From: Bradyrhizobium embrapense
GTDB lineage: Bacteria > Pseudomonadota > Alphaproteobacteria > Rhizobiales > Xanthobacteraceae
Assembly: GCF_001189235.2 (NCBI RefSeq)
Contig: NZ_LFIP02000005.1
Span: 62,001-126,000, forward strand
DNA: 64,000 nt
Direction of reading: 5' to 3'
Positions 1 to 8,849 of the stretch are shown piece after piece. The translations under genes were made by a program, and so were the position numbers. The notes below the pieces were generated by a model. The model saw only the letters and a list, made by a program, of their open reading frames with translations, was not told the DNA's origin and ran no database searches. Within the stretch, counting starts at the first letter, position 1. Each line of letters opens with the position of its first letter.

Positions 1-805
1 TGACGACCATCTCCGCGTTGGATGTCGCGAACCGTCCGCGAGACAGATAGACCGCGTCCTCGAGCCCGACCCGGACGTGACCGCCGGCGAGATAGGATTG
101 CGCGACCGTGGTGAAGGCGGCCTTGCCGATTCCGATCGCGGTGAACTCCGCATCCTGCGGCAGCAGGTCCCGCGCGTAGAGCACGGTTTCCGGAGCCGGC
201 TGGAAGCCGTAGCGCACGCCCATCACGAAGGAGCACAGCACCGGCCCCTTCAGCGTGCCGTCGGCGAGCAGATCACGCATCAGCGCAATATCACCCGAAT
301 CGAACAGCTCGATCTCCGGCTTGACGCCGGCGTCAGCGATCACCTTCGCCATGCGTCGCACGTTGGGCGGCGTGTTGATCACCACCTCGCGACCCGAATT
401 CATGGTGTTGAGGTCGAGGGTGCAGATGTCGGGCCGCAACACGGCAATGTGCTCGACCCGCTTCTCCGGCATCATCAAGGTCGTGCCTTCGGCCGCGACC
501 TTCGGGTCGTCCTTCGACGGCACGAAGCGACCGCCGGGCCCCGTCGTGATGTTGAGGATCAGTTCGGGATTGCGGACGCGGATGCGCTGCACGACATCCG
601 CGTAGTGGTCGAGCAGCATCGATGGGCGACCGGTCAGGGGATCGCGCACATGGATGTGGACGATGGCGGCGCCGGCGTCCGCAGCGCCGAGGCAGGCCTC
701 GGCGATCTGCTGGGGCGTGATCGGCAGGTGCGGCGTCTGCTCGGGCGTCGTCAGATTGCCCGTCACCGCGCAGGTGATGATGACCTTGTCGGGTGGAGAT
801 CGCAT
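1..805 (-). CDS. Beta-keto acid cleavage enzyme (BKACE, DUF849), 3' end outside window
   Basis: The minus-strand frame is open from an ATG at 805 to the left edge, so about 268 N-terminal residues are visible and the C-terminus is missing. BKACE enzymes condense a beta-keto acid with acetyl-CoA to give acetoacetate and a new acyl-CoA. Seen here: the N-terminal core KVIITCAVTG, the HIH zinc-ligand motif at residues 50-52 followed by VRDP, and the late GLED segment carrying the family's zinc-binding Glu. It lies 10 bp after the SDR gene in the same direction, as third gene of the LacI-controlled operon. With a ring-cleaving dioxygenase upstream, a ketoadipate-like substrate is my inference. Confidence 0.85.
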   Translation of the reverse strand, partial: MRSPPDKVIITCAVTGNLTTPEQTPHLPITPQQIAEACLGAADAGAAIVHIHVRDPLTGRPSMLLDHYADVVQRIRVRNPELILNITTGPGGRFVPSKDDPKVAAEGTTLMMPEKRVEHIAVLRPDICTLDLNTMNSGREVVINTPPNVRRMAKVIADAGVKPEIELFDSGDIALMRDLLADGTLKGPVLCSFVMGVRYGFQPAPETVLYARDLLPQDAEFTAIGIGKAAFTTVAQSYLAGGHVRVGLEDAVYLSRGRFATSNAEMVV

Positions 806-815
806 GGTGTGTCCC

Positions 816-1583
816 TCAGAGTGAGCGGCCGCCGTCGACCACGAAGGTCGTTCCGGTGGCGAAGCCGAGTTGCGTGGCACAGGCGAGGATCGCCGAGGCG
901 ATGTCATCCGACGTCGCGATCCGCTTCAGCGGCGTCGTCGCAGCGGTCTTCGCGTTGAAGTCGGCGCCGCGTCCGGCAACGAAGCTGGTGTCGACCACGC
1001 CGGGGGCGACCGCGAGTACTCTCACCTCCGGTGCAAGCACGCGGGCCAGCGATTTGGTCATGACGTCGATGCCGGCCTTGGCGGCGCAGTAGGCGATCGA
1101 CGAGCCGATGCCATTGCTGCCTGCAATCGACGAGATCGAGACGATCAGGCCGTTGCCCGATGCTTTCAGGAGCGGGGCGAACGTGCGGATGGTCGCGAAC
1201 TGTCCGCGCCAATTGACCGCAAACATCCGGTCGATGAGATCGTCGTCCAGTGCCTCGAGATCGGCGTGAGGCACCGGCTTGGTAAATCCCGCAGCGTTGA
1301 CCAGGACGTCGAGGCGGCCGAAGCGTCGCTCGATCTCGCCGCGCAGCGCCGTCAACGTATCGGTCCGCGACACGTCGGCGACCAGCGCCGCGTGGCCTTC
1401 TCCGGGCAGGGATTGGATCACCTTCGCGGCTGCCGCGGCCTCCTCCGGAACATCGCGATGACTGATCGCGATGCGGGCGCCAAGCTCGGCAAATTTTCGG
1501 GCGGAGACGGCGCCGATGCTGCCGGCGCCGCCAACGACGAGGACGACCTTGCCGTCCATGGACTGATTCATGGTCTTGCTCAC
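816..1583 (-). CDS. SDR family NAD(P)-dependent oxidoreductase
   Basis: A classical short-chain dehydrogenase/reductase of 255 aa, the usual size. The Rossmann glycine motif GGAGSIG is at residues 18-24, NAAG at 96-99, the catalytic Ser in SISS at about 151, and the YxxxK pair is Tyr165/Lys169. The C-terminal VDGG is typical. The GTG start at 1583 overlaps the TGA of the dioxygenase gene, which points to translational coupling; ATG codons at 1571 and 1559 are alternatives. In this operon it would oxidise or reduce an alcohol/ketone intermediate on the aromatic-degradation route. The substrate cannot be read from sequence. Confidence 0.9.
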   Translation of the reverse strand: MSKTMNQSMDGKVVLVVGGAGSIGAVSARKFAELGARIAISHRDVPEEAAAAAKVIQSLPGEGHAALVADVSRTDTLTALRGEIERRFGRLDVLVNAAGFTKPVPHADLEALDDDLIDRMFAVNWRGQFATIRTFAPLLKASGNGLIVSISSIAGSNGIGSSIAYCAAKAGIDVMTKSLARVLAPEVRVLAVAPGVVDTSFVAGRGADFNAKTAATTPLKRIATSDDIASAILACATQLGFATGTTFVVDGGRSL

Positions 1584-2482
1584 TTGATCGGTGGTTTGGG
1601 GAGAATCGCTTCGCCGGCTTCCATGACGAACCGGTAGTTCAGCGTGTACCAGGGCGCACGAACGCCGGCAGCGGGCGGCTCGCCGTCGTCATGCCGGCGA
1701 TAATCGCCAATCAGTGCGCGCGTCACGCCGAACACGACGTCGCTTTCGAGGTGCTCGTCGTCGTCAACGAAGATCTGCGTGACGAGCGTCTTGTGGCCGG
1801 GCTTGAAGCCGAGGAAATGGATGTGTGCAGGCCGGTAAGGATGCCGGTTCTGGGCTCTCAGCATGTCGCCGACGGGGCCGTCGGTGGGCACGGGATAACC
1901 GGCAGGCTTGACCGATCGGAAGGAAAAGCGTCCCGCGGCATCGGTTGTGAACTTGCCGCGCAGGTTCATGTCCGCCTGCGTGTCGTCCTGGTTCTCGTAG
2001 AGACCGACGGGTGAGGATTGCCAGACGTCGATCTCGGCGTCGGCGACGGGTTTTCCGGCGACGTCCACCACCTCGCAGCTCACGAACAGTTCGGGTCCTG
2101 CTGTCGCGGAGCGAACGATCGAGCCTCCGTTCTCCGTCCTGGGCGAGTTGGCGCGCCAGAATGGACCCAGCAGCGCCGCAGCGGATTCGGTCGCGCCGGC
2201 GTTGCCGTTGTTCAGCAGGCAAACCAGCGTGGAGAAGCCGACCGCGTCCGCAAAGAGAATTCCTTCGTTGTGGCTGTCGTGGGTGGCCTGTCCGATCCGG
2301 TTGAGGAAATCGATGCCGAGATCGTACTCCGCCTCGGTGAGCTTCACCTCGCGTGCGAAGGCGTGCAGGTGCTTGACGAGTGCTTCCAGCACCGTCCGGA
2401 GCCGGGCGTTGTCGGTCCCGCTCATCGCCCGCAACACGCTCGGCGTGACGTCCTCAACTCTTTCGATGATGCCGCTGGACAT
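1580..2482 (-). CDS. Intradiol ring-cleavage dioxygenase (catechol/hydroxyquinol 1,2-dioxygenase type)
   Basis: A non-haem Fe(III) enzyme that opens catecholic rings between the two hydroxyls. Counting from the ATG at 2482, it has an N-terminal helical dioxygenase domain (about 15-110) and a beta-sandwich with all four iron ligands: Tyr162 in VGLYEN, Tyr196 in GYPVP, and His220/His222 in RPAHIHF. At 300 aa it matches hydroxyquinol/catechol 1,2-dioxygenases. A longer reading from 2515 is unlikely because its ATG lies between the two operator palindromes, whereas the ATG at 2482 has GGGGTGG just upstream. It is first gene of the operon with the SDR and BKACE. Catechol versus hydroxyquinol is unresolved; no maleylacetate reductase is nearby. 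Confidence 0.88.
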   Translation of the reverse strand: MSSGIIERVEDVTPSVLRAMSGTDNARLRTVLEALVKHLHAFAREVKLTEAEYDLGIDFLNRIGQATHDSHNEGILFADAVGFSTLVCLLNNGNAGATESAAALLGPFWRANSPRTENGGSIVRSATAGPELFVSCEVVDVAGKPVADAEIDVWQSSPVGLYENQDDTQADMNLRGKFTTDAAGRFSFRSVKPAGYPVPTDGPVGDMLRAQNRHPYRPAHIHFLGFKPGHKTLVTQIFVDDDEHLESDVVFGVTRALIGDYRRHDDGEPPAAGVRAPWYTLNYRFVMEAGEAILPKPPIK

Positions 2483-2495
2483 ATATCCACCCCAT

Positions 2496-2509
2496 TGCAA
2501 TCGATTGCA
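2496..2509. promoter_or_regulatory. LacI-type operator 1
   Basis: Perfect 14-bp palindrome TGCAATCGATTGCA with the central CG typical of LacI/GalR-family operators. It lies 14 bp before the dioxygenase start, where a bound repressor would block transcription or early elongation. Confidence 0.85.
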
Positions 2510-2517
2510 GTCCATAT

Positions 2518-2531
2518 TGCAATCGATTGCA
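2518..2531. promoter_or_regulatory. LacI-type operator 2
   Basis: Second identical palindrome TGCAATCGATTGCA. Its centre is 22 bp from the first, about two helical turns, so both sites face the same side of the DNA and suit cooperative binding by the product of the divergent LacI-type gene. It may also govern autoregulation of that gene. Confidence 0.85.
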
Positions 2532-2591
2532 TAATGTCAAGCGGTCACGTATCATGACGTCGTGACTCGCCTAAATGATGGGAATTGCTGC

Positions 2592-3614
2592 GTGAATCGG
2601 CCTACCACCACAATCAAGCAGATCGCTGACGCAACCGGTGTTCATCCGTCCACCGTGTCGCGCGCGCTCGATCCGAAGAAGCGGCACCTCGTCGCCGACG
2701 ACGTCGCCAAAAGGATCGTGGCTCAGGCCGCGGCGCTCGACTATCAGCCCAACCGTCTCGCGGCCAATCTGCGCCTGGGCCGGTCCGATCTGATCGGCGT
2801 GCTGCTGCCCGATATCGCCAACCCGGTCTTCGCGCCGATCCTCGGCGGCATCACGGAGGTTCTGTCTGCCGAAGGTTACGCGCCTATCGTCGCCGATGCC
2901 GGCAATGCGTCGTCGCAGCAGATCGCCTTCGTCGAGCGACTGCTCAGCCAGCGGGTCGACGGCCTGATCCTCGCAACCGTTTCGCAGGACGATGAGCTCG
3001 TCGGCTTCTGCATCCAGCGCGGTCTCCCGGTGATCCTGGTCAACAGATCCGAAGCGCGCGATCGAGTCTCCTCGGTTGTTTCGGACGACGACATGGGAAT
3101 GCGTCTTGCGGTCGACCATCTCATCGGCCTCGGACACCGGCACATCGCGCACGTCGCCGGTCCTTTATCGACATCGACCGGTGCGCTGCGGCGCGACGGC
3201 TTCGAACGTGCGATGTCCCATCATGGATTGCGCGGGGTCGTGCGCGAGGCGATCGGCTATACCCGTGAAGCTGGCGAGCAGGCAGCAATTCATCTGCTTG
3301 CCGCGACACGCGATGTCACGGCAATCGTAGCCGCGAATGACCTTCTGGCCCTCGGCGTTCTCGACGCGCTCAAGCAGCGAGGTCTGCGGTGTCCGGAGGA
3401 CATCTCACTCGTTGGTCACAACGACATGCCGCTGATGGACGTTGTCTCGCCGCCGCTCACGACAGTGCGGATCGCACATCGGGAGATGGGGCGGATCGCT
3501 GCCAGGATGCTTGCAGAGCAGCTCAAGGGTGGATCTCCCGAGATCCGGCACGTCATACTTCGTCCGGAGCTCGTTGTTCGAGGATCGACCGGGAATTCCA
3601 TGTTCTGGCGGTAG
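2592..3614 (+). CDS. LacI family transcriptional regulator
   Basis: Has the N-terminal LacI helix-turn-helix (TIKQIADATGVHPSTVSRAL) and hinge helix (YQPNRLAANLR), then a periplasmic-binding-protein-like sensor domain (GVLLPDIANPVF to the end). It is divergent from the dioxygenase operon with two perfect LacI-type operators in the gap, so it very likely represses that operon and is relieved by an aromatic acid or pathway intermediate. Start choice: GTG at 2592 is preceded by GATGGGAA and keeps the HTH near the N-terminus (340 aa); an in-frame GTG at 2562 has no clear ribosome site and would add 10 residues. Confidence 0.92.
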   Translation: MNRPTTTIKQIADATGVHPSTVSRALDPKKRHLVADDVAKRIVAQAAALDYQPNRLAANLRLGRSDLIGVLLPDIANPVFAPILGGITEVLSAEGYAPIVADAGNASSQQIAFVERLLSQRVDGLILATVSQDDELVGFCIQRGLPVILVNRSEARDRVSSVVSDDDMGMRLAVDHLIGLGHRHIAHVAGPLSTSTGALRRDGFERAMSHHGLRGVVREAIGYTREAGEQAAIHLLAATRDVTAIVAANDLLALGVLDALKQRGLRCPEDISLVGHNDMPLMDVVSPPLTTVRIAHREMGRIAARMLAEQLKGGSPEIRHVILRPELVVRGSTGNSMFWR

Positions 3615-4280
3615 CTCGATCCGTGGGTTTTGATTCGGGAAGGTTGAATATCCTTTATCTTTCAATGGGGATTGACTGCCACTCTCTCCGCCATTTGCAC
3701 GATTTCGTATTCTCTACGGTACTGGTGCGAACTCGCTGGCGGATGGGCTTTGATTGTCCTCGACCTGGCAGCGCCGGACGTCGTGGCTGCTGTGAGGCCG
3801 GCTCTACGGAAAGAGACCGCGCGCAGTCTTGGCAGCGCACCGCTGGACTCCGGTCAAGAACCTGACGTTCGCTGCGGACCTCGGTTGCGTGATGCTCGAC
3901 CAAAAGTACGCGAGCGGAAGCACGGTGACCCTGCCGGCGCAATCCGACGTCGCAAAGCCGGCCGGCCTCTACGAGCTCAGGGATCAGAATAGCCTGGTCT
4001 TGATGCTGGGTGCCCGGCGCAATTGGGAAGGCCCTTGATACTTGGTGATGGCAACACCGGCGACAGCTCCTCGCCAACGGCTTGTTGGTGCACCAGGAAT
4101 CTTGATCGCCGGGTCATAAATGTTGGGCGCTTTAAGGTGCCCAACACCGGCGATTGCTTTGCCATTCCACGCGATTTTGGGCGCTTGCTGGGCCGCCGAT
4201 CCACGCTTCCTGAAGTCCGATTAACGCTTGCTTAGGCGCAGCTAATCTACCTTGCAAGCAGGGATTGCAGGGGGCAACGG
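3615..4280. other. Non-coding gap with porin remnant
   Basis: No intact gene is seen. It holds the porin-tail remnant at 3826-4038 and an 8-bp inverted repeat (TGTTGGGC 4121-4128 / GCCCAACA 4139-4146) with a 10-nt loop and no T-run. Just before the next gene, TTAA-N7-TTAG at 4221-4235 resembles a degenerate CtrA box with one mismatch in the second half. Confidence 0.5.
3826..4038 (+). pseudogene. Outer-membrane porin, C-terminal remnant
   Basis: The frame reads WTPVKNLTFAADLG, MLDQKYASGSTVTLPAQ, KPAGLYELRDQ and ends LGARRNWEGP. This strongly resembles the last two or three beta strands of Bradyrhizobium-type trimeric porins, which end in a short strand close to RAQRNF/W. No N-terminal 450 residues, signal peptide or credible start codon precede it; upstream frames do not continue the porin. 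I read it as the 3' scar of a deleted or decayed porin gene. The assignment rests on remembered family motifs. Confidence 0.6.
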
Positions 4281-6545
4281 ATGTCACTTTTTGAGAACGC
4301 GCCGGAACCGACGCTTCCAGAGGTATCGTGTTCTGCCGATGATACGCGCCTGCTGCCGGTCCTCAGCGTGGCGACGCTGTTTGTATCCGCGCTGCTGCTG
4401 TTCCTGATCCAGCCGATGTTCGCCAAGATGGTGCTGCCGAAGCTCGGTGGCGCGTCTTCGGTCTGGTCGGTGGCGATGGTGTTCTTCCAGGCCGTCCTGC
4501 TTGTCGGGTATGCCTATGCACATCTGCTCGGCCGGTTGTTCGGGCCGCAGCGCGCGGGGCTCGTCCATCTGCTCCTGCTTGCCGTCACGGCCATGACCTT
4601 GCCGATCGCGATCGCGCCGGATTGGGGTGCGCCGCCCGCCGATGGAACCGCACTCTGGCTGTTCGGGCTGTTCGCGGCGTCAATCGGCCTGCCGTTCTTC
4701 GCATTGTCGGCCAGCGCACCGCTGCTGCAGAGCTGGTTCGCCCGCAGCGGCCATCGCGAGGCCGGCAATCCCTATGTGCTCTATGCCGCGTCGAATCTCG
4801 GCTCGTTCACGGCCCTGTTTGCCTATCCCGTCGTTGTCGAGCCACTCCTTGCGCTGAATATGCAGGCGAGCATCTGGTCGTTCGGCTTTGCGGGCCTCGC
4901 GCTGCTCGTCATGGCGGTTGCCTTCGTGCTCGGACGTGGCAATGGCGCCGCAACGGCGACGGCGGCGCCAGAGACATCGGTCATCAGCGTGGCTGACAGG
5001 CTGCAGTGGATCGCGCTCGCGGCGATTCCATCGGGGCTCGTCGTTGCGGTGACCGCGCATCTGACGACCGACGTCGCGGCAGCGCCCTTTCTGTGGGTCA
5101 TTCCGCTGGCGCTCTATTTGTTCACCTTCGTCGTCGTGTTCCGTGACCGGCCGTGGATCAGCCACGCGACCGTGGTGCGTCTCGTTCCGTTCGCCGCGGC
5201 CCCCCTTGCGATCAGCCTGGTCGGCGCCAAGGTGTTCTGGCTCACGACCATCGTGCTCCATCTCGTCGTGTTCACGCTGTTGACGTTGCTCTGCCATGGC
5301 GAGCTCTATGCCCGGCGTCCGCACCCGCAACGGCTGACGGAATTCTTCCTGTGCACCTCGTTCGGCGGGGTGCTGGGCGGCGCCTTCGCGGGACTGCTGG
5401 CGCCGCAGATCTTTTCCGGCAACTACGAATATCCGATCCTGATCGCGCTCGCATTGCTGGCGCTGCCCGGCATGTTCGCAGGCGGCGCGCGCCAGACGCT
5501 GATCAAGGCGTCGCCATGGCTGGCGGCGGCGATGGCGCTTGCCATGGTCTGGTACGTGACCCAGTTGCAGCTCCCGGCCTCCTTCGAACTGCCGTTCAGG
5601 ACCCTATTGGTCCTGCTGGCGGCCTGCATGATCTTTTTGCGCCAGCGGCCGGTACCATTCGCCGGACTGGCGATCACCGGCCTGATGCTGACGACGTTCT
5701 GGCGACCGGGCATGGCCCCGATCGAGACCGCACGCAGCTTCTTCGGGGTCCATACGGTGGTCGACCTCGCGGACGGCCGCGCACGGCTGCTGTACCACGG
5801 CAACACGGTGCATGGCGCAGAGCGGTTGCGGAACGACGACGGTACGCCAGTCGAGGGAGCGCCGCAGCCTCAGAGCTACTACTATCCGGGCAGCCCGCTG
5901 GCCGAAGGGGTTGCGGCGGCACGCGGCGCCCAGACTGGCTTCGGACGGGTTGCGGTCGTCGGTCTCGGCACCGGCACACTCGCCTGCCTGCGTCGCGGCG
6001 CGGAGAACTGGACGTTCTTCGAGATCGATCCCGAGGTGATCCGGATCGCGAGCAATCCGACCTTCTTCACGTTCCTGTCGCGCTGCGCGCCGGAGGCCAG
6101 GCTGGCGCTCGGCGATGCTCGTCTCACACTGCAGGCCTCACCCGATCGCTACAATCTGATCGTCCTGGACGCCTTCTCGTCCGATAGCATTCCTGTTCAC
6201 CTGCTGACGCGTGAGGCGATAGCCGGCTATGTGTCGAAGCTGACGCCGCACGGGGTCATTCTCGTGCACATCTCCAACCGCCATCTCGATCTGGCGCCGA
6301 TCATGGCGAATGTCGCGCGCTCCCAGGGATTGATCGCGCTCTTCAAGGAAGGGCATCCCGCCGGAGACGTCATGACCACGCTGAGGAGCGCGTCCCGGGT
6401 GGTGATGCTTGCGCGCACGCCCGAGGATGCAGGCGAGGCGGTACGGCATTGGTCCGCCATGCCGCCGGACCCGGCCAGCGCGCTCTGGACGGACGACTAC
6501 TCGAATCTCCTTGGTCCCATGCTGCGGGCGAAGTTCGGCTCCTGA
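4281..6545 (+). CDS. Fused multi-spanning membrane / spermidine-synthase-like protein
   Basis: 754 aa. The N-terminal two thirds are a string of hydrophobic segments (for example ATLFVSALLLFLIQPMFAK, and SFTALFAYPVVVE at 170-185), about a dozen helices. The C-terminal about 200 residues form a Rossmann methyltransferase-like domain of the spermidine synthase superfamily: VAVVGLGTGTLA, the acidic FFEIDPEV, the GDAR loop and VLDAFSSDSIPVHLLT. This fusion is a known bacterial family of uncertain substrate; true polyamine synthesis is not established. The ATG follows AGGGGGCAACGG, a good ribosome site. It stands alone. Confidence 0.85.
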   Translation: MSLFENAPEPTLPEVSCSADDTRLLPVLSVATLFVSALLLFLIQPMFAKMVLPKLGGASSVWSVAMVFFQAVLLVGYAYAHLLGRLFGPQRAGLVHLLLLAVTAMTLPIAIAPDWGAPPADGTALWLFGLFAASIGLPFFALSASAPLLQSWFARSGHREAGNPYVLYAASNLGSFTALFAYPVVVEPLLALNMQASIWSFGFAGLALLVMAVAFVLGRGNGAATATAAPETSVISVADRLQWIALAAIPSGLVVAVTAHLTTDVAAAPFLWVIPLALYLFTFVVVFRDRPWISHATVVRLVPFAAAPLAISLVGAKVFWLTTIVLHLVVFTLLTLLCHGELYARRPHPQRLTEFFLCTSFGGVLGGAFAGLLAPQIFSGNYEYPILIALALLALPGMFAGGARQTLIKASPWLAAAMALAMVWYVTQLQLPASFELPFRTLLVLLAACMIFLRQRPVPFAGLAITGLMLTTFWRPGMAPIETARSFFGVHTVVDLADGRARLLYHGNTVHGAERLRNDDGTPVEGAPQPQSYYYPGSPLAEGVAAARGAQTGFGRVAVVGLGTGTLACLRRGAENWTFFEIDPEVIRIASNPTFFTFLSRCAPEARLALGDARLTLQASPDRYNLIVLDAFSSDSIPVHLLTREAIAGYVSKLTPHGVILVHISNRHLDLAPIMANVARSQGLIALFKEGHPAGDVMTTLRSASRVVMLARTPEDAGEAVRHWSAMPPDPASALWTDDYSNLLGPMLRAKFGS

Positions 6546-6900
6546 GCGCGCGCTGAAGTTGCGCCGCTGTTCTTCGCGTTCCTGTTCGGTGTCAGTTGAT
6601 GTGGACACAGGTGGGAATGCAGCACGCGGTCGCGGTCGCGGTCGCGGTCACGGGGCGGTGCGCCAGCCTCAATACCGCGCATTGCCGACCAGCAGCCCGT
6701 GGCCGCGGCGTGCGGCAGCCGGGTCAATGCGAGCTATCAATTCCAGTTTCCGCAGCTCCTCAATCCGGCGCCGTTCAAGCTGACGGCCGCGGCCTGCTTC
6801 CAGGCGTAGAAGCTCGCCTCTCGAGGCATCGCAAAGATATCGGCGCCCCGTGCCCGGGGCGCCGATCAGTAGGCCCTTCGGTGCGTTGTCCCGCTGCGCT
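6546..6900. other. Intergenic region with short tandem repeat and possible coding tail
   Basis: Holds a run of four GCGGTC hexamers at about 6630-6653, a tail-like open frame ending at 6809 (reads VNASYQFQFPQLLNP, then KLTAAACFQA and a stop) that has no start codon, and the terminator hairpin described separately. The open frame may be a decayed 3' end of an unidentified gene. Confidence 0.4.
6841..6864 (-). terminator. Hairpin terminator after phosphatase-like gene
   Basis: Perfect 10-bp GC stem (CGGCGCCCCG / CGGGGCGCCG) with a 4-nt loop, 37 bp beyond the stop of the minus-strand gene at 6901. On the minus strand it is followed by ATATCTTT, only a moderate U tract. Confidence 0.55.
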
Positions 6901-8559
6901 TTATTTCAGCTTCAGGGGCTCGACGTCTTCGTCACGAACCGCCTGCAGGCTGCGCGGATTGAGGTCGAGCGCATGGAGGATGGTCGGCGCGATCTGGGTG
7001 GTGAAGGTCGTCTCCTCGACGACCCGCGCATGCTTGATGCGCGGCGAAGAGACCAGCAGCAGCACGTTGCGATCGTCGTTGGAGAAGCCGCCATGCTCGG
7101 CGAGCTTGCTGCCGCCGGTGCAGATCACGCCATGATCGGTGATGGCGATGAAGTCAGGCACCCGGCTGTTGTGGAACGGATCTTCGTAGAGCCTGGTCAG
7201 TTCGTCGCGGTCGAGCAGCTTCTGGATATGCAGGTCGGCGGCGTGGGCGAGAATGTAGGCCTTGGCGTCTGCATAATAGGGATGACCGGTCGCCGGATTG
7301 GTCGCCTGCTGCAGCTCCGGCGACAACCAGACCAGCGCTTCGTCGTCGCAAATCTCGAAGCCGTTGGTGCCGAAGCCGGGCGCCTTGCTGTACAGCGCGT
7401 CGGAGATCGCCACGCGGTCCTTGACGTCGATCGGCGACTGGCCGTGCTTGGCGCTGACGATGATCAGCGTCGAATCGTAGAGGTTCTGCGCCTTGAGCTC
7501 GTTGACGAACTTGCCGAGCGCATCGTCGACGAACTGGAACTGCAGCGTGAGCGCGTTGCCGGGTGTCGCCTTGCCGTCGGCATAACCGCCGACCAGCGAC
7601 TTGTCGGTGTCGGCATGGCCGGCCTTGGCAAGCTTCTGGCCGACGCTGACCGCCTGGAAGTTCATGCCGAAAATCGCGGGCACTGCCTGACGCTGGGTTC
7701 GCGAGCCGTCATAACCGTCGATCCAGTTCAGCACCGCCTTCACTTTCAGCGAGTCGTAGGAGCGGACGCCGGTATAGCTCGTGGTATAGTCGTCGCCGGG
7801 CTGGGCGCCGGCGTCGATGGTGTCCTGCGAATTGATTTCCGGCGTGAACAGCTCGTCGAGGCCCTTGCCCGACGGGCCGGCGAGATCCTCATAGGCCGGA
7901 TGCTTGTCGGACCAAGCCGTGCGCATCCCGGCTTCCTTGATGACTTCGAAGACCGTGTTGGTGCGCACGTATTCGTGGGGATAGACCGGCACGCACTGGC
8001 CGTTCACCAGCTTGCGCTGCATGTGATCCGGATCGAGCTGGGTGTAGACTTGGCCAAGCGTGCCGCCGGCGGTGTAATCGGCGACCAGCCCGCTGGAGTA
8101 GTTGTAGGTCTTGTCGAGCGCTTCGAAATTGGTGAGCTCGGTCCCCGCCGGGCCCACGCAACCGGGGTCGCTAAGACCCTGGCTGGTATAGAACGCCTTG
8201 GCCGGATATTCGGTGCGGTCATAGCTGTCGTCGTAGAACAGGCCGCCCCCCTTCGGCGTGGCGCCCGTGACTTGCGCGAGCATGCCGGGAAAGCTGTCGG
8301 ATGGCGCGGTGGTGTAGGCGTTCGGATAGACGACGCCCTTTCCGGTGAGCTGGGCGAAGTTGCCGCCGGGGCGGCTTTCCACCCAACGCTTCAAATCGAC
8401 GGCGTGCATGCCGTCGACGCTGATCAGCAGCACATGCTTGTAGCCACGGTGCTGCGAGTGATCATTGTCGTCATCCGCATGCGCAACTGCGACGTTGCAA
8501 GCCAGCACGGCCGACGCGATCGCGGCGGTCGATAAGAAATAGTCACGAAAACCACTCAT
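6901..8559 (-). CDS. Secreted alkaline phosphatase-superfamily hydrolase (type I phosphodiesterase type)
   Basis: 552 aa with an N-terminal signal peptide (hydrophobic stretch ending NVAVAHA). Superfamily features: metal-binding LLISVDGMHAVD, the nucleophile region TTAPSDSFPGMLAQVTG, IIVSAKHGQSP, and the late metal ligands in ITDHGV and KLAEHGGF. Such enzymes hydrolyse phosphodi- or monoesters, or act as phosphopentomutase-like relatives; the substrate is open. The start is fixed by GGAGGGGCGAACTC directly before the ATG at 8559; the longer open frame to 8769 has no ribosome site and would hide the signal peptide. Monocistronic, with a hairpin behind it. Confidence 0.82.
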   Translation of the reverse strand: MSGFRDYFLSTAAIASAVLACNVAVAHADDDNDHSQHRGYKHVLLISVDGMHAVDLKRWVESRPGGNFAQLTGKGVVYPNAYTTAPSDSFPGMLAQVTGATPKGGGLFYDDSYDRTEYPAKAFYTSQGLSDPGCVGPAGTELTNFEALDKTYNYSSGLVADYTAGGTLGQVYTQLDPDHMQRKLVNGQCVPVYPHEYVRTNTVFEVIKEAGMRTAWSDKHPAYEDLAGPSGKGLDELFTPEINSQDTIDAGAQPGDDYTTSYTGVRSYDSLKVKAVLNWIDGYDGSRTQRQAVPAIFGMNFQAVSVGQKLAKAGHADTDKSLVGGYADGKATPGNALTLQFQFVDDALGKFVNELKAQNLYDSTLIIVSAKHGQSPIDVKDRVAISDALYSKAPGFGTNGFEICDDEALVWLSPELQQATNPATGHPYYADAKAYILAHAADLHIQKLLDRDELTRLYEDPFHNSRVPDFIAITDHGVICTGGSKLAEHGGFSNDDRNVLLLVSSPRIKHARVVEETTFTTQIAPTILHALDLNPRSLQAVRDEDVEPLKLK

Positions 8560-8849
8560 GAGTTCGCCCCTCCAATTCTGGCCAGCTTGGATTCGCCTGC
8601 TCTGGCAGCGACAACTTGTCGCGGTCAATTGACGACGGGATGACGCTTTCTTGCGAGTTCGATGACCCGTGGTCGGGGCTGACCGCCATCCGAGGATCGT
8701 TGGAATTACCCAGTTCGAGCTACGCGCCGGCGGGGCGCCACCGCGCAACGGCAAGCTCCTGCCGTTCAAGCACGGACATCGCGTCTCTGACGTCTTGCGC
8801 TGGACCGCGCGACACTGCCGGCTCTATGAGAGCATGAGGGGGAACGCAC

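Noticed and set aside
6630-6653. CRISPR-like or satellite repeat
   Set aside because: Only a short hexamer run without spacers.
6850-8535. 561-codon plus-strand open frame opposite the phosphatase-like gene
   Set aside because: No motif or start site; mirror image of the real minus-strand gene with its signal peptide and catalytic motifs.
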